Below are positions 54,748 through 64,000 of a DNA stretch of 64,000 nt, piece by piece; within the stretch, counting starts at the first letter, position 1, and each line of letters opens with the position of its first letter. The notes beneath the pieces are model-generated. The model was not told where the DNA came from, ran no database searches, and worked only from the letters and a program-made list of their open reading frames with translations. Origin of the DNA: Elsinoe arachidis. Taxonomy: Eukaryota > Ascomycota > Dothideomycetes > Myriangiales > Elsinoaceae. The position numbers and the translations under genes are program-made. The stretch lies in assembly GCA_013372555.1 (NCBI GenBank), contig JAAPAX010000006.1:2864501-2928500 (forward strand), written 5' to 3'.

Positions 54748-55314
54748 CTACTTCTCCAAATCCCCCGTCTGCCCCTGCTCCGCCCCATTCGTATCCTCCT
54801 CCAACTTCTTCCCATTCACCACCGCCGCCTCGGCCCCAATAACAACATACAACATGCGACACCACTCCTTATCACTCGCGTTCCTCCACGCATGATTCGT
54901 TCCCCGCTGCACACTCGTATCCCCCCTGCGCATCAACCGCGTCTCCCCACTGTCCAGCACCAACTCACATTCCCCCTCGAGCACAACGCCATAATCCAGA
55001 CTGCTGGTTCTGTGCATCGGACTCACGTGCCCAGGCGCCATGGTGACGATGCGCATGACTGTTCCCGTGGGAACGGCTATGCCTGGGCCGGTCTTGAGGT
55101 GGTGCCCGTAGGTGGAGAGGTCGGTGTCGTTGGTGAAGGAGACGGGGAAGGAGGAGGTGGTGAAGCCCAGGCCGAAGTCCACTTCGCCTCCTTTGATGAC
55201 GGTGATGGGCATTTCTTCGCCGAATGTGGTGTCGATGATGGCTTTGCCGGTGGAGTCGTGGGTGGTGATGAAGCGTTTGGGGGCGGGGAAGGGGTTGGTG
55301 TATTTTTGGGACAT
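54748..55314 (-). CDS. Cupin-fold protein
   Basis: 188 aa with a single cupin_2-type barrel. Motif 1 is PGHVSPMHRTSSLDYGVVLEGECEL, containing the His and the Tyr/Glu metal positions, and motif 2 is RGDTSVQRGTNHAWRNASDKEWCRML. The N-terminus (RFITTHDSTGKAII) is the strand region typical of small fungal cupins often placed near oxidative or biosynthetic genes. No signal peptide. Enzymatic role unknown. Confidence 0.85.
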   Translation of the reverse strand: MSQKYTNPFPAPKRFITTHDSTGKAIIDTTFGEEMPITVIKGGEVDFGLGFTTSSFPVSFTNDTDLSTYGHHLKTGPGIAVPTGTVMRIVTMAPGHVSPMHRTSSLDYGVVLEGECELVLDSGETRLMRRGDTSVQRGTNHAWRNASDKEWCRMLYVVIGAEAAVVNGKKLEEDTNGAEQGQTGDLEK

Positions 55315-56236
55315 GGTGGTGGGGGGATGGGGGAGTTGGTGGTGGGGTGGGGGTGCTGGGCTGTCGGGTGTGATTGAAGAGGATGGAGGGGTTGAGGTCT
55401 GCCAATGTAGTATGGGGATTGCGCTGGCAGAGAGAGAGTGATCGAGGGGAGAGTAGAGGAATTGGATCGAGGGTTGTGTATATACTGTAGCTACACATGC
55501 TCAATGCTCCCCCACGGTGGTCCCCCACACTTTTGGCTCCCGATGTGGAGGAGGGGAAACGGTCAGGGCAGGGAGGGAGCTCGGTCCGCGGGCGCCGCCC
55601 ACACCGTGTCGGGACATTGGAGACCGATTGCATGTGGGCGGATGTGGGAGGTTCGACTTCATCATATTCATCACTTCTTCGATGAATGTCTAGCAATATT
55701 CCAGGGATTGACATGTTTCTCTAGAGCGGAGGTGATATAGAAATGATACAAGGCACTGCGACGACCTCTTCTGCGCTGCAAGCCGACTTCGGTCTTGCCA
55801 TCGTCGATCCACTCTTCAACTCGTTGCGAACTTCATCTCGGAGAACATCGCTCCCTCCTGCAATGCTGCGTTGATACTATCAGCAAAGGACAGTATCTCT
55901 CATATTGTCGAAGGCATGTCCAGTCTGCTGCCCAAGTTCACTCTCCAGCGCTTTGACCACTGAGAACACTTTCGCCGGAGAAATCAGGCCAAGCGATGTC
56001 AAATTTTCGATATCTTCCGCCTTGGAGTTGCGGCGCAGCACATTTGACTTCGCAGTCACCGCTGTTTAGCTCTGTCATCTGGTTTGATTCGTTGATGGTC
56101 GACTAGTGGCCGTCTGTATTCCAGAAAATGCCACATGCCTATGGCACCGAATCGTACACACAACGTTCCCATGGCCGAGCCGCGCCAGCCTCCTAGCTCT
56201 GTGGGATCCCATTCAGTCCGGCGCCGAAGCTGAGTA
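55315..56236. other. Intergenic region, 0.9 kb
   Basis: 5' flank of the cupin gene (minus strand) and 3' flank of the first Cys-rich gene. No gene recognised. Confidence 0.45.
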
Positions 56237-56557
56237 TCATAGACAAACAGCTCCAGCGATCAAGGTGATTACCGCCAGCGTCTGGTACCATCCGATTCGA
56301 CTATGAGCAGCCCCTCCTGTGAAGCATTGCGGAGTAGCGAACCCAGACTGATTGAAGCGCTGGATCAAATCAGTCTGATTCGGCCGAGAGCAAAATGCGT
56401 AACCGCGGTCATCGCAAGATGAATTTCTCGAGATCTGACCGCCTGTGGCAGAGCAGTACTCGAGAGAGACATCGGCGAGAGAAAAGTTTCCCAGAGAAGT
56501 GCTGTTGAATTGTACGATGCAGCCTGGGCCAGTGTGACATGTCGGGGCGAGAGACAT
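56237..56557 (-). CDS. Cys-rich tail-anchored small protein, paralogue 1 (106 aa)
   Basis: The start at 56557 gives MSLAPTCHTGPGC. Cysteines are at 7, 13, 35, 48, 56 and 78, plus 105 in the tail. A GG pair follows Cys35, and the block SSCDDRGYAFC precedes an NQTDLIQRFNQSG helix. The last about 20 residues (WYQTLAVITLIAGAVCL) form a hydrophobic anchor. No N-terminal signal peptide is seen. The gene at 57344 (plus) has the same length and the same cysteine spacing. N-glycosylation sequons (NST, NFS, NSS, NQT) are frequent here, which would suit a luminal or extracellular face. Function unknown; it could be a fungal surface or effector-like protein. Confidence 0.72.
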   Translation of the reverse strand: MSLAPTCHTGPGCIVQFNSTSLGNFSLADVSLEYCSATGGQISRNSSCDDRGYAFCSRPNQTDLIQRFNQSGFATPQCFTGGAAHSRIGWYQTLAVITLIAGAVCL

Positions 56558-57343
56558 GTTCGATGGTTGAGAAAGGTAAGACTGAATGGTGGACTGTGAA
56601 GAGGTCGGATGATTGAGGTTCTTGCAAGGGTTGTTGTTTGATATGCCACTGATAAGCGCCGAACTGTGCCGTCGCTTAAGTACAGCTTCTACGCCACAAT
56701 ACGCTAACACGGCACTTGAGCATGAGCCGAATAGGGCATGAACGGAGTGTCTCAGAACACGATACTAAGGCAAGTCAGGTGGTATGTCTTGATTCCCACG
56801 GCCTTTTTCACCTATGTCCCCGCGCACATCAGCTCTCTCATCTTGCCTTCGTCAGACGACAATCGGTAAGTGAGCTGCCTCCTTGCTTCATACCATGGCC
56901 ACGATCTCGCATCACTAGCCTCGACCTAGGCTACCAAGGTATAGCATGCAAATAGAGTTCGACCAGAGCTTTTGACAGCTACGCCACACCACCTATCATC
57001 CACTGGTTCAGCTCTGCGTTTGCGGCGCAGCATGACCTGCAATGCCTTCCCGAACCAAGGCCTTGATATTGCCAGAAACCTTGATCGTGCCTGATATCTC
57101 ACGTAGGTACTTCGACCCAAACCCACTGTCCTCTTGTATCCTTCTCCTCCATCTTTTCGCCTCCTTCCATCCCCGACCACCACCCAGCCAGCCTCCGCCC
57201 GCCTCTCGACCACATCATCACCATCATCCCGTCCCTTTCACAAGCTCCGCCCCTCGCGTACATCCCGCCAACCTCCCCACCCTATCCACCGCCACCCCTC
57301 ATTCCCACAAGCTTCGTCCCCTCGCCCCCAGCTTCTCCCAAAC
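56558..57343. other. Shared divergent promoter of the two Cys-rich paralogues
   Basis: About 790 nt between head-to-head paralogues. Open frames in it (including the upstream parts of both genes' frames) look like leader. Confidence 0.5.
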
Positions 57344-57664
57344 ATGGCCTGCCAACCCCTCCCAGGCTGCTACGTCCCCCTCACCTATCCCACCCGCAAC
57401 CTCTGCGCCCAATCCGGCGGTGTGTACTATACGCCTCTCCCCTGCGATCCAGTGGGGTACTCATACTGCGTCACGACGAATCAGAAAGCATTGCGCGCGT
57501 CGTTCAAGAAAGCTGGGTATAAGGACCTGAAGTGCCTTAATAACTTCAGTAAGGGTGGGAGTTCGGGGGTGAGGAGCGGTGGGGCAAGGATGAGGGGGAG
57601 GATGGGATGGTGGAGGGTGGTGGGGGTGGGGATGCTGGTTGGGGGGGTGGTGGTGGGGATCTGA
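57344..57664 (+). CDS. Cys-rich tail-anchored small protein, paralogue 2 (106 aa)
   Basis: The start at 57344 gives MACQPLPGC. Cysteines are at 3, 9, 21, 34, 42 and 64. Intervals 6, 13, 8 and 22 equal those of paralogue 1 except for the second interval (12 here, 22 there). Shared blocks are GG after the third Cys, PCDPVGYSYC matching SCDDRGYAFC, and NQKALRASFKKAG matching NQTDLIQRFNQSG. The C-terminus ends in a hydrophobic segment (WWRVVGVGMLVGGVVVGI) after an Arg/Gly-rich linker. The frame is open 70 codons upstream, but that part is Pro/Ser/His-rich leader. Function unknown. Confidence 0.72.
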   Translation: MACQPLPGCYVPLTYPTRNLCAQSGGVYYTPLPCDPVGYSYCVTTNQKALRASFKKAGYKDLKCLNNFSKGGSSGVRSGGARMRGRMGWWRVVGVGMLVGGVVVGI

Positions 57665-57977
57665 TCGTGGAGATAAATGGGATGGTTAGAAAGCACGGCG
57701 GGGTGTGGAGCACGGAGGTCGGGCGGGAATGCTGTGATGCTTCATGAAGCTGGGGAAGAGGGACAGGAGAGGAATCGATGTGTACACTCAACTGGTCTTG
57801 AGGGACAGTATGCGGTGGGAGAACTATGCGGCGATGACAGACGGCAGTCTTAGGTAATCACGGCAGCAGGGAGCCAGATGTATGAAAGAGGTGGCGTCGA
57901 CGTGCACGCTTGAGCCTGCATCAGCAGTGTATCTAGCTATACCATCTCAAAGCCGCCTCGAGCTTTCCATCTCTTCC
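57665..57977. other. Intergenic, convergent 3' ends
   Basis: About 310 nt between Cys-rich paralogue 2 and the carboxypeptidase stop. Nothing recognised. Confidence 0.5.
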
Positions 57978-59649
57978 CTACGATAAGATCCTGAAAATAG
58001 GATACTCATCCCCCCTCTCCAACGGAATAATATTAAACGCCACAAAACTATCGATATTCTCCGGCTCCAACGCAATAAACGCCAATCCCGCGTTCTTCTG
58101 CCTCGTACTCACCAAGAAACTCCCACTAGGCAGACTCACTTCCCGCTCAAACGAGCTCGTAGTCACAGTATTCAGCACCGTGCCCTCGTAGATCACGTCC
58201 TCCAGCACACTGCTCGTGATGTTCAATGCCTCCACTGTGCCTCTGTACTCGTAGTCTAGCTCTTGCACTTCGAGGCCGAAGTTGCGGAGTTTGGCTACTA
58301 CGTCGAACCAGGTGCGTGGGATGAGGTAGGCTTCTGGTCTGGCGCGCGTGAGGTTCGCGACTGAGGGGGTCGTCTCGAAGAAGTCAACGGGGACTTGTTC
58401 GATGTTGCCGGTCTGGCGGTTGACGAGGGTGAAGGTGCGGTTGGTGCGGGTGTAGTAGTCCGTGACGACAATGTCGGCGTTGGAGGAGATGAAGTCGGCT
58501 CGCGCGGACTCGATGGTGGAGAGGACGGTGTCGAAGTTGGCGCGGGCGTATTCAAGGGCGGCTTCGAGTTTGATGAGGCCGGTGGCGACGCGGCGTTGGA
58601 AGTGTTGGTCTGCGAGGCGGATGCCGCGGAGTTCGAAGAGGAAGGAGACGGTTTGCGTTAGGCCGTAGGCGTTGCGGCCGGTGCGGGCTTCGGTGACGGC
58701 TTCTTCGAGGACGATGCGGGAGCCGGGGGTGGAGTTGCTGGTGCCGGTCACGTAGGGCTCCCAGCGTAGGCCATTGGCGACAAGATTGGAGCCGATGAAG
58801 GGGATGAAGCCGTCGAGGAGGAGGTCGCGGATGTCAGGGTGGATATTGGGGTTGATACCGCCCGAGATGAGGGCATCGGCTCCGGGCTGGTAGTTGCCGC
58901 CGTAGATGGTGGGTGCGGTGAATTCGTGCATATCAATGGAGATGTGCGGGTTGTAGTCCATGAAAACTTGCTTAATGTCTCTTGATTGCTGACGGGCAAG
59001 CTTAATGTGCTCGCGATTGCCATCGAGGTTGCATGCTAGAGCACGCTGGAAGTATGAAACTCCGTCTGGGTTGTATCGAGGCAGGATCTTGATATCCAGA
59101 CGCTCCAGCAATGCGGCTGTGAATGTCTGGTTGCGGTCAAGCTTGCCCAGAAGAGCAGCAACAGATTGATCTGCAGCTGGCTCATTGCCATGAATGGCCG
59201 CCTGGATGTAGACCTTGAGTTTGGTGGCATTCCGAGCCGTTGAGTCTGCGTCAGACAAGAACAGGTACGGGATCGAGCGTCCTTCTTCTGATCGGAAGTC
59301 GGCGGCCTGATATGTCAACCAATCATTGCGATCGGCCAGAGTTCTGTAGAAGTAGTCTAGAGTGATCAGTATCCTGAAACGATGCTGTATGTACAGGAAT
59401 CATCGTACCAAGTTCCGTGTCACTTGTTGGGCCTTCCGTCCCATTCCGCCATCCCGCCGGTAGGGTATCCGGATTGGTAAATGCAGGAGATAGAAGCTCT
59501 ATGTTTTCGAGCTCGGGGAAGGCTCTAGACACAATCTCGCTGTCTCGAGAAACAGAGAGGTAGTTCTCGCCGTATGTAGCTTGCCCTCGAACGAGAGGAA
59601 GGCCCAGAAGCAAAGCCTGCACGAGGCTGGAGGGGCAGGAGACACGCAT
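57978..59649 (-). CDS. Secreted zinc carboxypeptidase (M14 family)
   Basis: Exon 1 is 59649 to 59409, the intron 59357-59408 (52 nt, GTACGA...TAG), and exon 2 59356 to 57978, giving 539 aa. A signal peptide (MRVSCPSSLVQALLLGLPLVRG) is followed by DYFYRTLADRNDWLTYQ at the splice junction. Zinc-site motif HGNEPAAD (HxxE) is seen near residue 165, and a substrate-site Arg/Asn region in DIKILPRYNPDGV. A His in ISIDMHEFTAPT fits the third zinc ligand. The RIVLEEAVTEARTG block may carry the catalytic Glu. The protein is longer than typical pancreatic-type enzymes because of a C-terminal beta-rich extension. It probably trims peptides outside the cell. Confidence 0.84.
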
Positions 59650-60279
59650 TCTGAACGAAAGGTTGAATATGCTGAGCTAGAACCTGAAGAGAACCTGCTT
59701 ACCAAAAATACTCACCCTGAGGCCCTTTTGAACAACTCCAGCTCAACCAGATCTGTCGTCATGCTTGAGCTAATCCATCATGCTATCTTGACAGGTCCTG
59801 CATGATAGCAAGATCGACAGGTAGAGTGGTCTTGGTATTGGAGCTCAAATGCGGACTTTACTGAGTGCAGCATAGCAAAGCGGGGTCTTCGACATGGTCT
59901 CCACGAGGGACAGAGATGAGGATAGCTCGTTGAGGAAGGTGAAGTGCTTGTTGGAACCAAGATGCGGTGCCGGAGATGGGCAGGAAGCTTGGCCGCGAGT
60001 TGGAAAGAGAGGAAACGGGCGGTGGTGTCATGGGCCAAGAGGTTGATCCGCTGCGTCCCCCGCTTTGAAGTCTTGAAGGAGAGATGGTCGGGGAATGAGA
60101 GTGATAGCGTGATGAAGATGGTAGAGAGACGGTTTCCGATATGAGCCAGAGCTCGCACACAAATGGCTCACAAGCACAAAACTCAATTATTCTGCCGCGT
60201 TCACCCGAAAACCCGAGCTGCACCCTGACGTGCCATCTCAATCCCAAAATAATTTCCAGCTTCACTGTCATGGCCAACC
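59650..60279. other. Divergent promoter region (carboxypeptidase / ABHD11-like)
   Basis: About 630 nt between head-to-head genes. No gene seen. A close out-of-frame ATG at 60270 precedes the chosen start at 60280. Confidence 0.5.
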
Positions 60280-61215
60280 ATGCCCCTCTATCGAGCCCGG
60301 CCAGCTCTACGCATTCTCCCCATCCCCCACAGATCCCTCACTCGCCTCGCCTCTCACCACTACAGCACCACCTCTGAATCCCTCACCCTCCACCACGACC
60401 TCTACCCACCCCCCACCACGTCCTCAAGCCCCCCCGGCAACCCCATCATCTTCCTCCACGGCCTCTTCGGCTCCTCCAAGAACAATCGCACCATCTCCAA
60501 GATCCTCGCCCGCGACCTATCCCGGCCAGTGTACGCCCTCGACCTGCGCAACCATGGCCTCTCCCCCCACTCTCCAACCCACACCTACACCAGCATGGCG
60601 CTCGACGTCGAAGCCTTCCTGTCCCTCCACTCCCTCCCCTCCCCCACGCTAATCGGCCACTCCATGGGCGCCAAAGTCGCCATGACACTCGCCCTGCGCG
60701 GGCGCTACCCCATCGCGAACCTCATCAGCATCGACAATGCCCCTGTGGACGCAGCGCTCAAGAGCGATTTCGGGACGTACGTCGTGGGGATGCGCGCCAT
60801 TGCGGCCGCGGGGGTGAAGACGCTCAGCGAAGCGGATGCTATCATGGCGAAGTACGAGCCGGACATCGGGGTGAGGCAGTTTTTGCTGACGAATTTGGTG
60901 CGGGAGAAGGAGACGGGGAGGCAGAGGTGGAGGGTGCCCGTGGAGGTGTTGGGGAGGAGTTTGGGGCATATGGCGGATTTTCCGTTCAAGGGGGCTGGTC
61001 AGGGTGATGGGCAGGGGGAGGAGAGGTGGGAGGGTCCCGCGTTGTTTGTGAGGGGGACGAGGAGTAGGTATGTGGCTGATGAGACGTTGCCGGTCATTGG
61101 GAGGTTTTTTCCGAGGTTTGAGGTGAGGGATATTGAGGCGGGACACTGGGTTGTGAGTGAGCAGCCTGAGGAGTTTAGGCGGGTGGTGGTGGAGTGGTTG
61201 CAGGATAAGAAGTAG
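60280..61215 (+). CDS. Alpha/beta hydrolase, ABHD11/IMO32-like, mitochondrial
   Basis: 311 aa in one exon. The Arg/Ser-rich N-terminus (MPLYRARPALRILPIPHRSL) looks like a mitochondrial presequence. Then come the oxyanion strand PIIFLHGLFGSSKNN, the family block LARDLSRPVYALDLRNHGLSPHS, the nucleophile elbow TLIGHSMGAKVAM and a late His in DIEAGHWVVSEQPEEF. HGLFGS and RNHG are typical of the ABHD11 and yeast Imo32 group. ABHD11 protects lipoylated 2-oxoglutarate dehydrogenase in animal mitochondria; the fungal role is less clear. Confidence 0.88.
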   Translation: MPLYRARPALRILPIPHRSLTRLASHHYSTTSESLTLHHDLYPPPTTSSSPPGNPIIFLHGLFGSSKNNRTISKILARDLSRPVYALDLRNHGLSPHSPTHTYTSMALDVEAFLSLHSLPSPTLIGHSMGAKVAMTLALRGRYPIANLISIDNAPVDAALKSDFGTYVVGMRAIAAAGVKTLSEADAIMAKYEPDIGVRQFLLTNLVREKETGRQRWRVPVEVLGRSLGHMADFPFKGAGQGDGQGEERWEGPALFVRGTRSRYVADETLPVIGRFFPRFEVRDIEAGHWVVSEQPEEFRRVVVEWLQDKK

Positions 61216-61414
61216 GGGAGACGGTAATGGGATAGAAGGGATCATAGACATGGTGGAACGAGGTTTTTGGTGCTACTACTAGTAATCCCTAGCTAGCTAG
61301 CCGCAATGCTTTCATGCATATCCTTGAAAAAACGCCGCCGAGCACGGGGCCTTCTCTCTTCAAAACCCGTGATCCGTTTGGTCTAACATCCGTTACTGCA
61401 TCGCTCGTCCTTCC

Positions 61415-62296
61415 TTACACGCTCTCCAAGACTGTCTCTTTGAACTCACGCTCCACCTTCTGCCCATCGTCGTTGGTAGTGGACTCGCCGTGAAGCTGGA
61501 GGAGGGCGCCGAGGTCGAACTTGGGGGACTTGAGGAGCTTGACCTTGCGGACGTGGACCTGTGAAATGTCAGTACGAGATCATTGTGTGGCGGCGCAGTG
61601 ACCACGTACGTTCTGGAGAGGGTAGATGCCCTGGGTGCTCTTCTCAATCTCACGTCCAATCACCTCTGGGATGAGCTTGGTGGTGAGCTGAGAAAGAGTG
61701 CACGAGCTGGCCTCCCTCTGCATGATATCCGTCATCTTCTTCCTGATGGCGCGGATCTGCGATGAACGAGCGTATGTGGTCTTGCGGATCTGGTTGGGCC
61801 TTCTCTTGGTAAAGGCAATGCAGAACATGCGGAGGAGGTAGTCGTCGGTGGTCTTGACAACCACGTTGGCCTCGATCAATGACTGCCACTTGCGGACGAG
61901 CGATCGCAACTTGTCGGATGTGAAGTCAAGACCGTGGAAGTTGGTCAAGCAGTTTCTGCCCTGAACCTCGTCGACTCGTAGGCGCACCTTGCGGAAAGCG
62001 TGGTCCTCATCCTTCTGGAGATCGGCCAGGGAGACTTCGAGGATACGGCCCTTGAGGGCATCGTTGGCGTTCTTGAGACCAGTGGTACGGTTCACGAGGG
62101 TCTTGCCGACACTGAAAATGAATGTTAATACCCATTTGTACCTTGCTATTCAATTTTTTCGGAGGTGGACGCACTCTCGGATGGCGAAGGTCGACGGAGC
62201 CTTGATCTGGTACCAATCTTTGCGCTGGAATGGGTCGGTTCGCTTCTTGAGACCTTTCTTGCCCTTTGACAATCTCTTGTTCTTTCCTACCGCCAT
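61415..62296 (-). CDS. RPS1: 40S ribosomal protein eS1 (S3a)
   Basis: Exon 1 is 62296 to 62175, intron 1 62112-62174 (63 nt), exon 2 62111 to 61610, intron 2 61559-61609 (51 nt), and exon 3 61558 to 61415, giving 255 aa, the normal size. Diagnostic sequence: MAVGKNKRLSKGKKGLKK, DPFQRKDWYQIKAPS, RKVRLRVDEVQGRNCLTNFHG, DKLRSLVRKWQSLIEA and KTTYARSSQIRAIRKKM. It is a core protein of the small subunit head/platform at the mRNA exit side. Expression should be high and constant. Confidence 0.96.
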
Positions 62297-62667
62297 GTTG
62301 TCGCTGGTTGTGCTGACAGGGTATCGTGATCGGTGAATTCAAAGTCGAGATTTGGGAGTTCTGTGTGGTGTACGCACGGACCGCACATTTTGCATCTCGG
62401 TGGGACCGATGTTTTGCCGGACCGTCACAATTCAGCATCATCACCTGCAGTTTCTCAGACCACGAACACGGTTCCCGTATCTAAACACAACGATATTTCA
62501 CAGCACAACACTTTGATTGTGGTCCATCAATGGAAGAGGTGTTGGCTATCATGTTGATGCATGTGTCGACTTGCAAAGTCCTCTATGGCTGATGATGCTA
62601 TCCGCCACAGCCTATGCTCGCTCAAGCAAATCTCATGTCCTCATAATTTCCCACCAGCAGATCAAGC
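62297..62667. other. Promoter of RPS1 and 3' flank of seryl-tRNA synthetase gene
   Basis: About 370 nt with no gene. Both genes run on the minus strand, so this carries the eS1 promoter. Confidence 0.5.
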
Positions 62668-64000
62668 TCATTTCTTCGTCCTATCAGCTACTTGACCCTC
62701 AGCTGGCACCTTTGGTGCAGGCGTCTTTGCTCCCTTGCCTTCTGCCTGACCCTTCGCTTTGAGACTGGTCGAATCCTTTGGCAGCTCCTTCGTGTAAGGC
62801 AGAAATTCTGGCTGGCCGGGAATGTACTTCCTCAAGACTTCCGGTACTTCAATGCCGTCCTCCCTCTGATAGTTCTCCAATACACAGCACAAAGCTCTCT
62901 CAGTAGCGCAGAGCGTGCAGTTCAGGGCGTGGGCGTAAGTCTTCTGGTAGCTAGCATCTGTCTGCTTCTTTGGTCCATACCGCACTTCGAGCTCGCGCGT
63001 CTGGTAGTCTGTGCAATTCGAGCAGGAAACGAGTTCCTTGTACTCGCCCTGGTAAGGGAACCAAGCCTCCAGATCGTACTTCTTTGAGGCCGCGTTGTTC
63101 AGTGCGCCGGAGACGATGGCAACCACTCGATAGGGGATCTTGAGGGACTGGTAGAACTTTTCCGAGGTGTTTATCATGCTGTCAAAGTGTGACCACGACT
63201 CTTCTGGTTTGCAATAGATGAATTGTTCAATCTACGCCATGTTAGTGTCGTGTGACCAATCTTAGGAGCTGCTCGACTGACCTTCTCGAATTGATGCACC
63301 CTGAAGATACCCCATGCGTCCTTGCCATGCGAACCAGCTTCTTTCCTGAAACACGTGCTGTATCCGGCGTATTTGATCGGCAGGTCCTTGTCGGTTAACC
63401 ACTCTCCATCGTGCAGCGCCGACAGAGGTTGTTCTGAGGTCGCAATCAGATACTTGTCATCCTTTGGATCGCCGGAATCCGAGACCTTGTACAGCTCCTC
63501 ATCGAACTGCTCCAGCTGCGCTGTCTTGGCCATCTGCTCCCTCAGCATGAAGAATGGTGGCTGGTTTGGCGAGTAGCCCTCGTTGAACAAGAATTCCAGT
63601 CCATAGTTGACGAGGGCCAGGTTAAGAAAGACTCCGTACTTTGTAAGACAATACCCTCGGTGTCCCACGATCTTCACACCCCTGTCTGGGTCATAGCCAT
63701 CCAGTCTCGTGAGCACCTCGTGGTGACTCAAGCAGTCCTTCTTTGTCGGCTCGACTCCCTCGGGCGCCCAGGTCTTGATCAGAGCATTGTTGTCCTCGTT
63801 ATCGCTGACTGGCACACTCTCGTGGACGTAATTGCCAATCGTCTTGGTCTTCTTGTTCAGAAGTACCAATTTCTCGTCGGCTTCCTGCTGTTGTGCCTTC
63901 ATCTGCTTCTCCAGCTCGATTTTCTGCTTCAGCTGCTCTGATGCGTCGCCCTTTGCCTTTTTGATAGATCCAATCTCTTTCTGTACTCCATTGATTTGCG
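62668..64000 (-). CDS. SES1: Cytosolic seryl-tRNA synthetase, partial (N-terminus off the window)
   Basis: Exons 64000 (continuing) to 63282 and 63231 to 62668, with an intron at 63232-63281 (50 nt, GTCAGT...TAG). The visible N-terminal part is the helical tRNA-binding arm (KKAKGDASEQLKQKIELEKQ). Class II motif 2 is STCFRKEAGSHGKDAWGIFRVHQFEK, and motif 3 is NCTLCATERALCCVLENYQ. Splicing joins HQFEK to IEQFIYCKPEESW. A lysine-rich C-terminal extension (SLKAKGQAEGKGAKTP) is typical of fungal and animal enzymes. The enzyme charges tRNA-Ser and tRNA-Sec-type acceptors with serine. The start codon lies beyond position 64000. Confidence 0.95.

Noticed and set aside
55112..55441. Gly/Val-rich plus-strand frames over the cupin gene
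   Set aside because: Antisense shadows of the cupin reading frame and its leader.

Overview
This is a gene-dense stretch of nuclear DNA from a filamentous ascomycete. The evidence is short introns (about 42-76 nt, GT...AG, with CTAAC/CTGAC-type branch sites), intergenic gaps mostly of 0.3-1.5 kb, and a set of typical fungal housekeeping genes: BUR1, CUT12, NHX1, HAM1, FAP7, UFD1, HSF1, PHO88, RAD14, VPS45, RPS1 and SES1. Small fungus-specific proteins resemble those I know from Dothideomycetes, so a Mycosphaerellales-like species is my inference. No plasmid, phage, CRISPR, tRNA or rRNA feature was seen. About 32 protein genes can be modelled, many only after joining exons across introns.

Left part (1-36 kb): a SUR1/CSG1-type mannosyltransferase; two neighbouring small basic nuclear-type proteins with similar promoters; an NAD-binding-fold oxidoreductase; a sucrose-transporter-type symporter; the endosomal Na+/H+ exchanger; the divergent pair Cut12 (spindle pole) and Bur1 (transcription kinase); a Thr-rich secreted protein; a P450; tail-to-tail HAM1 and FAP7; UFD1; a 0.6-kb minisatellite of 14-bp units between the 3' ends of UFD1 and HSF1; HSF1; a secreted lactonase-type propeller; PHO88; an orphan multi-pass membrane protein; and a secreted GH43 glycosidase.

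Middle part (37-46.4 kb): a gene-sparser, accessory-looking island. It holds two convergent paralogues of an uncharacterised beta-rich protein (299 and 245 aa), an orphan 779-aa protein in four exons, and a 757-aa subtilisin-family protease with a complete catalytic triad but no visible signal peptide. I cannot assign a pathway. This is the best candidate here for an undescribed system.

Right part (47-64 kb): an MFSD10-like transporter, RAD14/XPA, VPS45, a small fungal Cys-motif protein, a cupin, a head-to-head pair of 106-aa Cys-rich tail-anchored paralogues with identical cysteine spacing, a secreted M14 carboxypeptidase, an ABHD11-like mitochondrial hydrolase, ribosomal protein eS1, and seryl-tRNA synthetase, which runs off the right edge.

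Coordinates are genomic spans from start codon to stop codon; introns are given in the text. Functions are by motif recognition only; no database search was possible.
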